NCBI RefSeq assembly: GCF_004362525.1
Contig: NZ_SNXS01000004.1
Location: forward strand, 620,001 to 684,000
DNA from: Roseateles toxinivorans
Lineage (GTDB): Bacteria > Pseudomonadota > Gammaproteobacteria > Burkholderiales > Burkholderiaceae_C
Direction: 5' to 3'
DNA: 64,000 nucleotides
Below, one piece after another: positions 55,708-64,000 of this stretch (positions are counted from its first letter, which is position 1; each line of letters starts with the position of its first letter). The translations under genes were made by a program, and so were the position numbers. Below the pieces are notes generated by a model that did no database searches, was not told where the DNA came from, and was given only the letters and a program-made list of their open reading frames with translations.

Positions 55708-56711
55708 CGCAGAACCTTCAGTGCGTCCGGATTGACGATATTGCTGGGCGTGCCATTGACGAAGTTGACGACGTTGTCAAAGGCGGCGTTGAAGTAGAGC
55801 TCGTAGCTGTCCTGCTCGACGTAGCCGATATGCGGCGTGCAGACGGCGTTTTCCAGGCGCAGCAGCGGGTGACCCTGCAGTATCGGTTCGCTCTCGAACA
55901 CATCGACGGCGGCCATGCCGGGGCGGCCGCGGTTCAGCGCCGAGACCAGGGCGTTCTCCTGCAGCAGCTCGGCGCGCGAGGTGTTGACGAACAGCGCCGC
56001 AGGTTTCATCCGCGACAGGTCTTCGAGGCTGATCATGCCGCGCGTGTCCTCGTTCAGGCGCAGATGCAGGCTCAGCACGTCGCAGGTCTCGAAAAAGGCC
56101 TCGCGGGTGTCGGCGCCCTGGTAGCCGTCGGCCACCGCCTTGGCCCTTGAGGCCTCGCTGCCCCAGACCAGCACCTGCATGCCGAAGGCGCGGCCGAAGC
56201 CGGCCACCATCTGGCCGATCTTGCCGTAGCCCCAGATGCCCAGGGTCTTGCCGCGCAGCACCATGCCGACGCCAAAATTGGGCGGCATGCCGGCGGCCTT
56301 GAGCCCCGACTGCTGCCAGGCACCGTGCTTGAGGTTGCCGATGTACTGCGGCAGGCGCCGCATCGACGCCATGATCAGCGCCCAGGTCAGTTCGGCCGGC
56401 GCCACCGGCGAGCCGACGCCCTCGGCCACCGCGATGCCCTGGCGCGTGCAGGCGTCCAGATCGATGTGCGAGCCGATGCGACCGGTTTGCGAGATCAGCT
56501 TGAGTTTGGGCAGCTTTTCGAGCAGTTGGCGCGGGAACTGGGTGCGTTCGCGTATCAGCACCAGCACGTCGGCGTCGCGCAGGCGCACCGACAACTGGCC
56601 TATGCCCTTGACCGTGTTGGTGAAGACCTTGGCGTTCAAGGGCTCCAGCTTGCTGGCGCAGTGCAGCTTGCGCACCGCGTCCTGGTAGTCGTCGAGGATG
56701 ATGATATTCAT
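55704..56711 (-). CDS. D-2-hydroxyacid dehydrogenase family protein
   Basis: The start is the ATG at 56,709-56,711 (MNIIILDDYQD). The 335-residue protein has the family's Rossmann motif LGIWGYGKIGQMVAG, Arg-Glu-His catalytic set (NTSRAELL, then VFESEPI, then CTPHIGYVE), and SQTGRIGSHIDLDAC in the substrate domain. It oxidises or reduces a 2-hydroxyacid with NAD(H). Its substrate is unknown. It is first of a three-gene unit with the chromate transporter pair, an arrangement that suggests co-expression more than joint function. Confidence 0.9.
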   Translation of the reverse strand: MNIIILDDYQDAVRKLHCASKLEPLNAKVFTNTVKGIGQLSVRLRDADVLVLIRERTQFPRQLLEKLPKLKLISQTGRIGSHIDLDACTRQGIAVAEGVGSPVAPAELTWALIMASMRRLPQYIGNLKHGAWQQSGLKAAGMPPNFGVGMVLRGKTLGIWGYGKIGQMVAGFGRAFGMQVLVWGSEASRAKAVADGYQGADTREAFFETCDVLSLHLRLNEDTRGMISLEDLSRMKPAALFVNTSRAELLQENALVSALNRGRPGMAAVDVFESEPILQGHPLLRLENAVCTPHIGYVEQDSYELYFNAAFDNVVNFVNGTPSNIVNPDALKVLR

Positions 56712-56819
56712 GGTGTGTAGGCTGCATTCTGCCCGCACCTTGAGGCCTTCTCGACGCGCGCTGCACAAAAGGCGACGACTCGTTACCATCTCGCGCACCT
56801 CAAACCCACGGAGACTTCC

Positions 56820-57326
56820 ATGACCATTTCCATGTACTCAGCCAGCGTACCGGTATTCGTCAAACTGCTGAGCAATACCTTGAAGTGGCTGGACAAGGCC
56901 GAACAACACGCCGAGGCGAAGAAGTTCGACACCAGCGTCTACCTGGGCCTGCGTCTGGCGCCCGATATGCTGCCGTTCACGCGCCAGATCCAGATCGCCA
57001 GCGATGCCGCCAAGGGTTGTGTGGCGCGGCTGGCTGGCATCGAGAACCCTAAGTGGGAAGACAAGGAAGCCAGCCTTGCCGAGTTGCGCGAGCGCATCAG
57101 CAAGACGATCGCCTTTGTGCAATCGGTGACGCCGGCGCAGATCGATGGCTCGGAGCAGCGGGCGATCGAGATCCCGACACGCGCCGGCGAACCGCTGCGC
57201 TTTGACGGCGAGACCTATCTGAAGCACTACGCGCTGGCCAACTTCAACTTCCACCTGAGCATGACCTATGCCCTGCTGCGGCATGCGGGGGTTGACCTGG
57301 GCAAGAAGGATTTCCTGGGGGGTTGA
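56820..57326 (+). CDS. DUF1993 family protein
   Basis: The 168-residue protein (ATG after GGAGACTTCC) begins MTISMYSASVPVFVKLLSNTLKWLDKAE and holds LAPDMLPFTRQIQIASDAAKG and KHYALANFNFHLSMTYALLRHAGVDLGKKDFLG, the signature of DUF1993, a DinB-like four-helix-bundle family of unknown role. It is divergent from the dehydrogenase gene. Confidence 0.9.
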   Translation: MTISMYSASVPVFVKLLSNTLKWLDKAEQHAEAKKFDTSVYLGLRLAPDMLPFTRQIQIASDAAKGCVARLAGIENPKWEDKEASLAELRERISKTIAFVQSVTPAQIDGSEQRAIEIPTRAGEPLRFDGETYLKHYALANFNFHLSMTYALLRHAGVDLGKKDFLGG

Positions 57327-57346
57327 GGCCGGGCCGGTCGGAGAGC

Positions 57347-57688
57347 TCAGGCGCTCTTCATCGGAAACACCCGCGCCAGCGCTTCCTGCAGCGCCTGGCG
57401 GTGCTGGTCGCCGCGCAGATGGTCCAGCGGCAGGCTGGCCAGCAGGCGGGTGTGCATCAGCCACAGTTCGATCGGCTCGGCGGCCTGGCGCACATATTCC
57501 TGCAGCGCCTGGCCCTCGCTGCCCTGCACCTCGGCCGCGGCGCGCATGAAGCTCATCTTCAGATCAACGAAGCCGCGACGGGCACCTTGGCGGGCACGTC
57601 GCTCGTCGGGCCTGCCCACCTTGGCGAAAGTCCAGGGCGGCAGGAAGGCGGGAATGTCGCGCAGTGTCAGTTCCATGCTCATGTCCAT
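57347..57688 (-). CDS. Hypothetical protein
   Basis: A 113-residue protein with a good ribosome site (GAGGAG, 7 bases before the ATG at 57,686-57,688). It is mostly helical, with PPWTFAKVGRPDERRARQGARRGFVDLKMSF and a C-terminal helix rich in Leu and Gln. Nothing is recognisable. It lies 38 bases downstream of another unknown gene on the same strand, so they may form an operon. Confidence 0.6.
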   Translation of the reverse strand: MDMSMELTLRDIPAFLPPWTFAKVGRPDERRARQGARRGFVDLKMSFMRAAAEVQGSEGQALQEYVRQAAEPIELWLMHTRLLASLPLDHLRGDQHRQALQEALARVFPMKSA

Positions 57689-57726
57689 TGCGTGCTCCTC
57701 GGGTATCGATGAGGTCGGTGTCGGAC

Positions 57727-58185
57727 TCAGTGGCGGATTCGTCGGCCCGACCGGCCAGCCCCCGGCCGGGCCGGGAACATCTGATTGATGCCGTGCATGC
57801 GCAACTCGGCCTCGCCCTGATCGTGGGCGCGGGCCACCATGTTGTAGACGGCCGGGCGCAGATGCCAGAGGTCGCGCAGCGAACGGCTGCGCTTGATGCG
57901 CGCCAGCAGGGCCTCGACGTCGTCGCGGTGGATGTCGTCCAGTTGGGCGATGAAGCGTGCCCGCATCACGGGCAACTCGTCATGGGCACCGATGCCTCGG
58001 CTGTGGCCTATGGCATCCCAGGCGTCGGTCTCACCGGGCATCCAACGCAGCAGGGTCTGGAAGAAGGAGTCGCCCCGGTACAGCGACGGCGGGTTGATGC
58101 TGGCCTGCCAGCGGCCAATGTCGGCGCGTTCGCGCGTCGGCGGGGCGGTGGGGCGAAGCCAGCGGGTCAGCAATCGATTCAGCAT
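57727..58185 (-). CDS. Hypothetical protein
   Basis: A 152-residue protein that begins MLNRLLTRWLRPTAP and is mainly helical, with SRSLRDLWHLRPAVYNMVARAHDQGEAE in the second half and a basic tail. There is no signal peptide. I do not recognise a family. The start codon is not preceded by a clear ribosome site. It is divergent from the penicillin-acylase gene and directly upstream of another unknown gene. Confidence 0.65.
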   Translation of the reverse strand: MLNRLLTRWLRPTAPPTRERADIGRWQASINPPSLYRGDSFFQTLLRWMPGETDAWDAIGHSRGIGAHDELPVMRARFIAQLDDIHRDDVEALLARIKRSRSLRDLWHLRPAVYNMVARAHDQGEAELRMHGINQMFPARPGAGRSGRRIRH

Positions 58186-58331
58186 GAGCGGATTCTGGGC
58201 AGGCGGGCCGGACCCTGAAAGGCCGAATAGCCGCCCAATGAGGGGCCAGATTTCGTGACAAATGGCATAAGCACCGATGCGCGGGCCGCGCGTCGCCGCT
58301 AGGCTGGCAGTTCAAGTACAGAGGGGAAGCT

Positions 58332-60728
58332 ATGCGTTGGTTGCGTCGTTTGGCGGTCGTGGTGCTGGTTTTGCTGCTGTGCCTGGCCCTTGCCTTCTGG
58401 CTCTACAGCCGTCAGGTCTTGCCCATGACCGAGGGGGTGCTGACGGTGTCAGGGCTGAAGGCCCCGTTGACGATAGCGCGAGACGCCCATGGCATCCCGA
58501 GCATCAAGGCCGACTCGATGGAGGATCTGGTCTTCGGCCTCGGTTTCGTCCATGCGCAGGACCGGCTCTGGCAGCTGCAAACGCACAAGCGCATCGGCTC
58601 GGGCCGCTTGGCCGAGGCCTTTGGCGAGGCGGCGCTGGAGAGCGACCGCTTTCTGCGCGCGCTGGGCGTGCGGCGCGCCGCCGCCGCGCAATGGGCGCTG
58701 GCCTCGCCGGAGAGCAAGGCCTTGTTGACCGCCTATGCGGCCGGTGTGAACCGCTATGTGCGCAGCCATCTGGGCGCCCGGCCTCCGGAGTTCCTGATAC
58801 TGGGTCTGCAGCCCGAGGACTGGGAGCCGGTGGACAGCCTGGCCTGGAGCATCATGATGGCCTGGGACCTGGGCGGCAACTGGACCACCGAGCTGCAGCG
58901 CATGCGCCTGGCGCTGAAGCTGCCGGTGGAGCGCATCAACGAGCTGATTCCGCCCTATCCGGGCGAGAAGGCACTGGCCACGGCCGACTATGCCGCGCTG
59001 TACCGCGACCTCAAGATCGATGGCGAGCTGGGCCAGCAGGCGCTGAACAGCGCGCCGCCCTCCGGCATCGAAGGTGTGGGCTCCAACAACTGGGTCGTGC
59101 ATGGCAGCCACACGGTCAGCGGCAAGCCGCTGCTGGCCAATGACCCGCACCTGAAGCTCAGCGCCCCGGCGCTGTGGTACTTCGCCCGGCTGGAGGCTCC
59201 CGGCTTCAAGCTGGCGGGCGCCACCCTGCCGGGCCTGCCGCTGGTCGTGCTGGGGCAGAACCAGCACATCGCCTGGGGCTATACCAATACCGCGCCCGAT
59301 GTGCAGGATCTCTATCTGGAGCGCATCAAGCCCGACGACGCGAGCCAGTACCAGACGCCGAACGGCTGGGCGGCATTCACCACCTTGACCGAGACGATCA
59401 AGGTCAAGGGCAAGCCCGATGTGCAGATGACGCTGCGCAGCACGCGGCACGGCCCGGTGATCTCGGATGCCGGTGTGACCGAGGGGCTGCTCGGCCCGAA
59501 GGGCAAACCGAGCTATGCGCTGGCGATGCGATGGGTGGCGCTGGAGCCCGAATTCGACGCCGTGGCCGCCGGTCTCGCGATGAGCCGCGCGAACTCGGTG
59601 CAGGACTATGTCAAGGCCTCGGCCGCCTGGCTGGCGCCGATGCAGAACATGGCCGTGGCCGACCGTGATGGCCATATCGGCATGGTCGCGGCCGGCAAGG
59701 TGCCGATACGCAAGCCCGAGCATGACCTCAAGGGCTTGGTGCCGGCGCCGGGCTGGGACGCGCGCTATGACTGGGCCGGCTTCATCCCCGCCGCCGAGAC
59801 GCCGCGTGAGATCGACCCGCCGCGTGGCTGGATTGCCACCGCCAACCAGCGCATCCACGGGCCCGACTATCCGCACTATCTGACCAGCGAATGGGCAGCA
59901 CCCTATCGTCAGCAGCGCATCGAGCAGCTGCTGCAGGCGACGGCCAGGCACGATCTGGCCAGTCTGCGGGCCATCCAGGCCGATCAGCTGTCGCTGGGCA
60001 CCTTGAAGCTGCTGCCCTATCTGCAAAAGGCGAAGTCGAACCATCCGCTGGCCGCGGCCGCCCAGGCCCAGCTGCAGGGATTTGACGGTGTGCTGGGTGC
60101 CGATCATGTGGCGCCGACCCTGCTGTGGGCCTGGTCCCGCCAGCTGACCCTGGGTCTGTTCACCGAGAGGGTGGGCGGTGACGCGGCGATGCAGAAGCTG
60201 CTCGGTGCACGCAGCTTCCGTGATGCGCTGGAGCTTGTGCTGGAGCGCAACGATACGTGGTGGTGCAAGACCGATTGCCCATCTCAGATCGACGCCGCCT
60301 TCACTCGCGCACTGGATGAATTGCAGGGGCGCTTGGGCGGCGATGTCGCCAACTGGCGCTGGGGCAGGGTGCATCTGGCCCGGTCCGAGCACCGGCCGTT
60401 CAGCCGCGTCAAGCCCTTGGCGGGCTGGTTCGAAACCCGGGTGGCCGTGGGTGGAGACGCATTCTCCGTCAACGTCTCCCGCGTCAGCCAGCGACCGGAT
60501 CCCACCACCGGGGAGCTCTACCTGGACGAACACGGTCCGTCGCTGCGGGCGCTGTACGACCTGGGCGATCTCCGCCGCTCGCGCTTTGTGCACTCGACGG
60601 GGCAGTCCGGCCTGCCGTTCTCGCCGCATTACCGCGACTTCGTGGCCACCTGGGCCAAGGTGGAGGATGTGCCGCTGTGGGGCGACGGCCAGCCGGGCAG
60701 GGTGCTGAGCCTGCAGCCTGCGCCTTAA
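58332..60728 (+). CDS. Penicillin acylase-family (Ntn) hydrolase
   Basis: The 798-residue protein starts after GAGGGGAAGCT and has an N-terminal membrane anchor or signal (residues 8-28). Penicillin-acylase family marks: IARDAHGIPSIKADS near the N-terminus, the self-cleavage site G250-S251 (GVGSNNWVV), where Ser251 becomes the N-terminal nucleophile of the beta chain, then GLPLVVLGQNQHIAWGYTN and a conserved RSTRHGPVIS. Predicted alpha-chain is 1-250. Related enzymes hydrolyse acyl-homoserine lactones or beta-lactam amides; the substrate here is not evident. It stands alone. Confidence 0.9.
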   Translation: MRWLRRLAVVVLVLLLCLALAFWLYSRQVLPMTEGVLTVSGLKAPLTIARDAHGIPSIKADSMEDLVFGLGFVHAQDRLWQLQTHKRIGSGRLAEAFGEAALESDRFLRALGVRRAAAAQWALASPESKALLTAYAAGVNRYVRSHLGARPPEFLILGLQPEDWEPVDSLAWSIMMAWDLGGNWTTELQRMRLALKLPVERINELIPPYPGEKALATADYAALYRDLKIDGELGQQALNSAPPSGIEGVGSNNWVVHGSHTVSGKPLLANDPHLKLSAPALWYFARLEAPGFKLAGATLPGLPLVVLGQNQHIAWGYTNTAPDVQDLYLERIKPDDASQYQTPNGWAAFTTLTETIKVKGKPDVQMTLRSTRHGPVISDAGVTEGLLGPKGKPSYALAMRWVALEPEFDAVAAGLAMSRANSVQDYVKASAAWLAPMQNMAVADRDGHIGMVAAGKVPIRKPEHDLKGLVPAPGWDARYDWAGFIPAAETPREIDPPRGWIATANQRIHGPDYPHYLTSEWAAPYRQQRIEQLLQATARHDLASLRAIQADQLSLGTLKLLPYLQKAKSNHPLAAAAQAQLQGFDGVLGADHVAPTLLWAWSRQLTLGLFTERVGGDAAMQKLLGARSFRDALELVLERNDTWWCKTDCPSQIDAAFTRALDELQGRLGGDVANWRWGRVHLARSEHRPFSRVKPLAGWFETRVAVGGDAFSVNVSRVSQRPDPTTGELYLDEHGPSLRALYDLGDLRRSRFVHSTGQSGLPFSPHYRDFVATWAKVEDVPLWGDGQPGRVLSLQPAP

Positions 60729-60895
60729 GAGCTGGCGTCAGAAATTGCACTCCGACCCTATTTAAGGGGCTCAAGGCGGGGGGCGGCTTGCCGATACAGG
60801 GTGGGATTAGCTGCGCTTTTGCAGCCCTAATCCCGTGGCCGCTCCGGCCGGCTCGCTCCTAACATGGAGGGGTACTCGCTCCCACGCCCTGACCC
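60729..60895. other. Intergenic leader with hairpin upstream of the GT41 gene
   Basis: This 167-base gap holds a bulged hairpin at 60,803-60,834 (GGGATTAG-CTGC paired with GCAG-CC-CTAATCCC, loop GCTTTT), 61 bases before the next start codon. It also has a stretch (TCAGAAATTGCACTCCGACC at about 60,738) similar to dispersed repeats that I recall from Burkholderiales. A sigma-54-like match at the same place has the wrong spacing (11). Confidence 0.4.
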
Positions 60896-62740
60896 ATGGA
60901 CACTCTTGCTGCTATGCCCACCGCGCCCATCGAGCCCGAGCCTCCGGTCAACCCTGCAGGGCAGCTGCCGCTGGGTGACCTGATCGCCCGCGCCCAGGCG
61001 CTCAGCGACGGTGGCATGGCCGAGGCCTCGGCCAAGCTGTACGAGGAGTGGATTGCCAGCACCGATTCGCCCTACCGCCATGTCGCCTGCTTCAACTGGG
61101 GCACGGTGCTGGGCAATCTGCACCGCCACGCCGAGGCCGAGAAGGCCTACCGTCACGCGCTGGAACTGAACCCCGATTTCCCTCAGGCCCGCCTGAACCT
61201 GGGCCATCAGATCGAGCACCTGCACCGTCCCGACGAGGCCCTGGCCGAGTGGCGCCAGGTGCTGGACATGACGGCCAACGGCGGCCCGGCCGTGCTGGAG
61301 TTTCGTCTCCATGCGCTGAACAACAGCGCGCGGCTGCTGGAACTGCTGCGCCGCCTCGACGAGGCCGAACAGCTGATGGTCGAGAGCCTGAAGCTCAAGT
61401 CCGACCAGTCGGACGTGATCCAGCACTACGTCCATATCCGCCAGAAGCAGTGCGAATGGCCGCTATACCAGGCGGTGGGCGAGGTCACGCAGAACCAGCT
61501 GCTGCTGGGCACCTCGGCCCTGGCCACGCTCAGCGCCACCGACGACCCCGCGCTGCAGCTGCTGGCGGCGCAGCGCTTCGTCAACGAGCGCATCAAGAAG
61601 CCCGCCACACCGCCGCTGCACGAGGTGTTCGCGGCGCGCACGCCGCGCAGCGGCAAGGTCAAGATCGGCTATCTGTCCGGTGACCTGTGCATGCACGCGG
61701 TGGGCCTGCTGACCCCCGAGCTGTTCGAGCTGCACGACCGCAGCCGCTTCGAGGTCTATGGCTTCTGCTGGAGCCGCGAAGACGGCACCGCCCAGCGCCA
61801 ACGCATCCTCGGCGGCATGGACCAGGTGTTCCGCATCGGCGGCCTGGACGACAACAGCGCCGCCCGGCTGATCGCCCAGATGGGCGTCGATGTGCTGGTG
61901 GACCTGCAGGGCCTGACCAATGGCGCCCGGCCCGTCATCCTGGCGCACCGCCCGGCGCCGATACAGGCCGGCTATCTGGGCCTGCCGGCGACCTCGGCCC
62001 TGCCCGGCGTGGACTGGATCATTGCCGACCGCTTCGTGATGCCGCCCGAGTCGCTGCGCTACTACACCGAGAAGCCGCTTTACGTGCCCACCTGCTACCA
62101 GGTCAGCGACCGCAAGCGCGATGTCGCGCCGACGCCGACCCGGGCTCAGTACAACCTGCCCGAGGACGCCTTCGTCTTCTGCTCGTTCAACAACAACCAC
62201 AAGTTCACCGAAGAGGTGTTCCACAGCTGGATGCGCATCGTCAAGGCGGTGCCCAACAGCGTGCTGTGGCTGCTGGCCGACAACCCCTGGGCCCAGGCCA
62301 ATATGCTGGCGGCTGCCCAGGCCCATGGTGTGGCGCCCGAGCGGCTGATCTTTGCGCCCCGGGTCACGCCGGCCGAGTACCTGGCCCGCTTCCAGCTGGC
62401 CGATCTGTTCCTGGACACCTTCCCCTTCAACGCCGGCACCACGGCCAGCGATGTGCTGTGGATGGGCACACCGATACTGACCCGCTCCGGCCGCACCTAT
62501 ATTTCACGGATGGCCGGCAGCCTCCTGACCCATGTCGGACTGCCCGACCTGATCACCCACAGCCTGACCGAGTACGAGCAGCGCGCGGTGCAGATCGGCA
62601 ACAACCCGCTGCGCGCCAAGTCCTACAAGCGCTACCTGACCGAGCAGGGCCGCAACTCGACGCTGTTCGATATTCCGCGCCTGGTGCGCGATCTCGAGAA
62701 CGAGTTCGAACGGATGGCACTGGAGCGTCGCGCGGCCTGA
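60896..62740 (+). CDS. TPR-containing GT41 glycosyltransferase (O-GlcNAc-transferase-like)
   Basis: The 614-residue protein has TPR-like repeats at about 30-180 (NWGTVLGNLHRHAEAEKAYRHALELNPDF) and a C-terminal domain of the O-GlcNAc-transferase SPY/SEC type: KIGYLSGDLCMHAVGLLTPELFELHDR, DVLVDLQGLTNGARPVI, FNNNHKFTEEVFHSWMRIV and LDTFPFNAGTTASDVLWMGTPILTRSGRTY. Such enzymes transfer sugars from UDP donors to Ser/Thr or Asn of proteins. It is 25 bases upstream of a type I secretion ABC gene, so it may glycosylate a secreted adhesin; this is inferred from order. No strong ribosome site precedes the ATG. Confidence 0.88.
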   Translation: MDTLAAMPTAPIEPEPPVNPAGQLPLGDLIARAQALSDGGMAEASAKLYEEWIASTDSPYRHVACFNWGTVLGNLHRHAEAEKAYRHALELNPDFPQARLNLGHQIEHLHRPDEALAEWRQVLDMTANGGPAVLEFRLHALNNSARLLELLRRLDEAEQLMVESLKLKSDQSDVIQHYVHIRQKQCEWPLYQAVGEVTQNQLLLGTSALATLSATDDPALQLLAAQRFVNERIKKPATPPLHEVFAARTPRSGKVKIGYLSGDLCMHAVGLLTPELFELHDRSRFEVYGFCWSREDGTAQRQRILGGMDQVFRIGGLDDNSAARLIAQMGVDVLVDLQGLTNGARPVILAHRPAPIQAGYLGLPATSALPGVDWIIADRFVMPPESLRYYTEKPLYVPTCYQVSDRKRDVAPTPTRAQYNLPEDAFVFCSFNNNHKFTEEVFHSWMRIVKAVPNSVLWLLADNPWAQANMLAAAQAHGVAPERLIFAPRVTPAEYLARFQLADLFLDTFPFNAGTTASDVLWMGTPILTRSGRTYISRMAGSLLTHVGLPDLITHSLTEYEQRAVQIGNNPLRAKSYKRYLTEQGRNSTLFDIPRLVRDLENEFERMALERRAA

Positions 62741-62765
62741 AATCCGGCCCGCAACCTGAATCACG

Positions 62766-64000
62766 ATGTCAGACCAAGACTTCTTCGACCCTCAAGCCCC
62801 GGGCTCTGCGCCCGAGGCCGGGCCTGCGCGCGACGATCCGCTGGCGCAGGCACTGAGCTGGTTGACCAAGCACCATGGTCGGGCGCGTTCGGTCGAATCG
62901 CTGCTGGCCGGCATGCCGATGGAGGGGCCGTTGGGGCCCGACCAGGCGATGCGGGTGCTGCGCGAGGCCGGTTTCAATGCTGGCATGGTGCAGCGGCGCA
63001 TTGCCGACATCCACAGCCTGCTGCTGCCGGCCGTGCTGCTGCTGAACAATGGCGACGCCTGCGTGCTGGTGCGCCGCATCGAGGGCCAACCGGGCCAGCT
63101 GCAGTCCTACGAGGTTGTGTTTCCCGGTCCGCAAAGCCATAGCTGCGTGGCCGAGGCGTCCGATCTGGAGGCCGAGTACACCGGCTTCGTGCTGCTGGCC
63201 TCGCCGCAGCTGGTCGGGCCCGGTGCCGTGCCCAGCGCGGCCAGCCTGAACCAGTCGGGCGGGCATTGGCTGTGGAGCACGATGAAGCGCTTCCTGCCCT
63301 ATTACCGGGCCTCGCTGATCGCCGCGCTGCTGACCAATGTGCTGATGATGGTGACCGGCCTGGTGACCTCGGTGATCTACGACAAGGTGATTCCGCACCA
63401 GGCCATGGTCACGCTGTGGACGCTGGCCACCGGCGCCTTCATTGCCCTGGTGTTCGACCTGATCGCGCGCCAGCTGCGCAGCCATCTGATCGACCTGGCC
63501 GGTCGAAAATCGGACCTGATCATCGGCTCGATGTTGTTCCGCCATACGCTGGGCGTGCGCATGGAGCACCGGCCCACCTCGGCCGGCACCTATGCCCACC
63601 ATCTGGCCCAGATCGAACTGGTGCGAGAGTTCTTTGCCTCGGCCTCGCTGTCGGCGCTGTCCGATTTGCCTTTCGTGATCCTGTTCGTCGCGATGACCTT
63701 CATCATCGGCGGCCCGCTGGGCTGGGTGCTGGTGATCGCGATACCGATCATCATGATCCTGGCGGTGGTGATTCAAAGCTCGCTGCGCCGCTCGATGCGC
63801 GCCAATATGGCCCAGCAGGCCGATCTGCAGGGCGTGCTGGTCGAGGCGGTCGAGGGCCTGGAAGACCTGAAAGCAGCGGGTGCCGAGGGCCGCTTCCTGC
63901 GCCATTACGAGACCAGCACGGCCATTGCCGCCGAGGCCTCGATGCGTGCCCGCTCGATGTCGAGCTGGAGCAATAACGTCACCGCCGCGCTGCAGCAGCT
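62766..64000 (+). CDS. Type I secretion ABC transporter with C39-like domain, 3' end cut
   Basis: The ATG at 62,766 begins a gene that leaves the window after 411 residues. Residues 20-130 look like a C39-peptidase-like domain (LAQALSWLTKHHGRARSVESLLAG, MRVLREAGFNAGMVQRR), but the catalytic Cys position is not Cys, so it is a non-proteolytic CLD as in HlyB/LapB. Residues 165-400 hold the transmembrane region (YYRASLIAALLTNVLMMVTG, FASASLSALSDLPFVILFVAM). The nucleotide-binding domain is beyond the edge. Such transporters export large RTX or LapA-like adhesins without leader cutting. It probably shares a transcript with the GT41 gene. Confidence 0.88.
   Translation, partial: MSDQDFFDPQAPGSAPEAGPARDDPLAQALSWLTKHHGRARSVESLLAGMPMEGPLGPDQAMRVLREAGFNAGMVQRRIADIHSLLLPAVLLLNNGDACVLVRRIEGQPGQLQSYEVVFPGPQSHSCVAEASDLEAEYTGFVLLASPQLVGPGAVPSAASLNQSGGHWLWSTMKRFLPYYRASLIAALLTNVLMMVTGLVTSVIYDKVIPHQAMVTLWTLATGAFIALVFDLIARQLRSHLIDLAGRKSDLIIGSMLFRHTLGVRMEHRPTSAGTYAHHLAQIELVREFFASASLSALSDLPFVILFVAMTFIIGGPLGWVLVIAIPIIMILAVVIQSSLRRSMRANMAQQADLQGVLVEAVEGLEDLKAAGAEGRFLRHYETSTAIAAEASMRARSMSSWSNNVTAALQQ

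Noticed and set aside
60734-60750. TGGCG...ATTGC upstream of the GT41 gene
   Set aside because: Spacing is 11 and the -24 half is incomplete.

Overview
The window looks like a stretch of chromosome from a GC-rich betaproteobacterium of the order Burkholderiales. A Roseateles/Rubrivivax-like member of the Sphaerotilaceae or Comamonadaceae would fit, but this is inferred from gene content and codon bias, not from a marker-gene search. It is densely coded, with no gap above 300 bases, no rRNA, CRISPR array, insertion sequence or phage. There is one tRNA (Ala, anticodon CGC).

Positions 1-22,404 form the most unusual region. A second-type rpoN gene (sigma-54) and an NtrC-family response regulator sit among genes that carry near-identical -24/-12 (sigma-54) promoters: a glycine-zipper lipoprotein, a PEP-CTERM protein, a DUF883/holin-family/YqjK-like/lipoprotein operon, rpoN itself, and a 2,928-residue cyclic-glucan synthase (NdvB/ChvB type). 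Downstream of ndvB, and probably co-transcribed with it, is an unfamiliar 655-residue protein that combines PD-(D/E)XK nuclease-like motifs with a von Willebrand A-like MIDAS motif. Next comes a three-gene operon: a small helical protein, a two-domain KaiC-like ATPase lacking the clock phosphosites, and a GGDEF-histidine kinase fusion.

Positions 22,500-34,800 hold stress and metabolism genes: a large-subunit catalase with a PRC-barrel protein, a pyridoxamine-oxidase-fold stress protein, two PHB-depolymerase-like esterases, a dienelactone hydrolase, a TPR-methyltransferase, a periplasmic binding protein, a PLP sulfhydrylase, a hemerythrin-like protein, a ribbon-helix-helix regulator with a palindromic operator, and a diguanylate cyclase. 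From 34,800 to 40,114 come the tRNA, an epimerase, an esterase and the conserved rubrerythrin / Fe-S oxidoreductase / DUF3501 trio.

Positions 40,319-56,711 are mainly housekeeping: mnmH-glnD-map on the minus strand, purL, a CHASE-PAS histidine kinase, a DUF1624 membrane protein-rlmB-sirtuin-upp run, and a chromate-transporter pair coupled to a D-2-hydroxyacid dehydrogenase. The last part (56,820-64,000) holds a DUF1993 protein, two unknown genes, a penicillin-acylase-family hydrolase, a TPR-GT41 glycosyltransferase and the start of a type I secretion ABC transporter that runs off the window.

The main reading is that the first 19 kb is a local sigma-54 regulon for envelope and extracellular-matrix functions, with its own sigma factor and possibly its own activator. 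This is inferred from promoter sequences and gene order.
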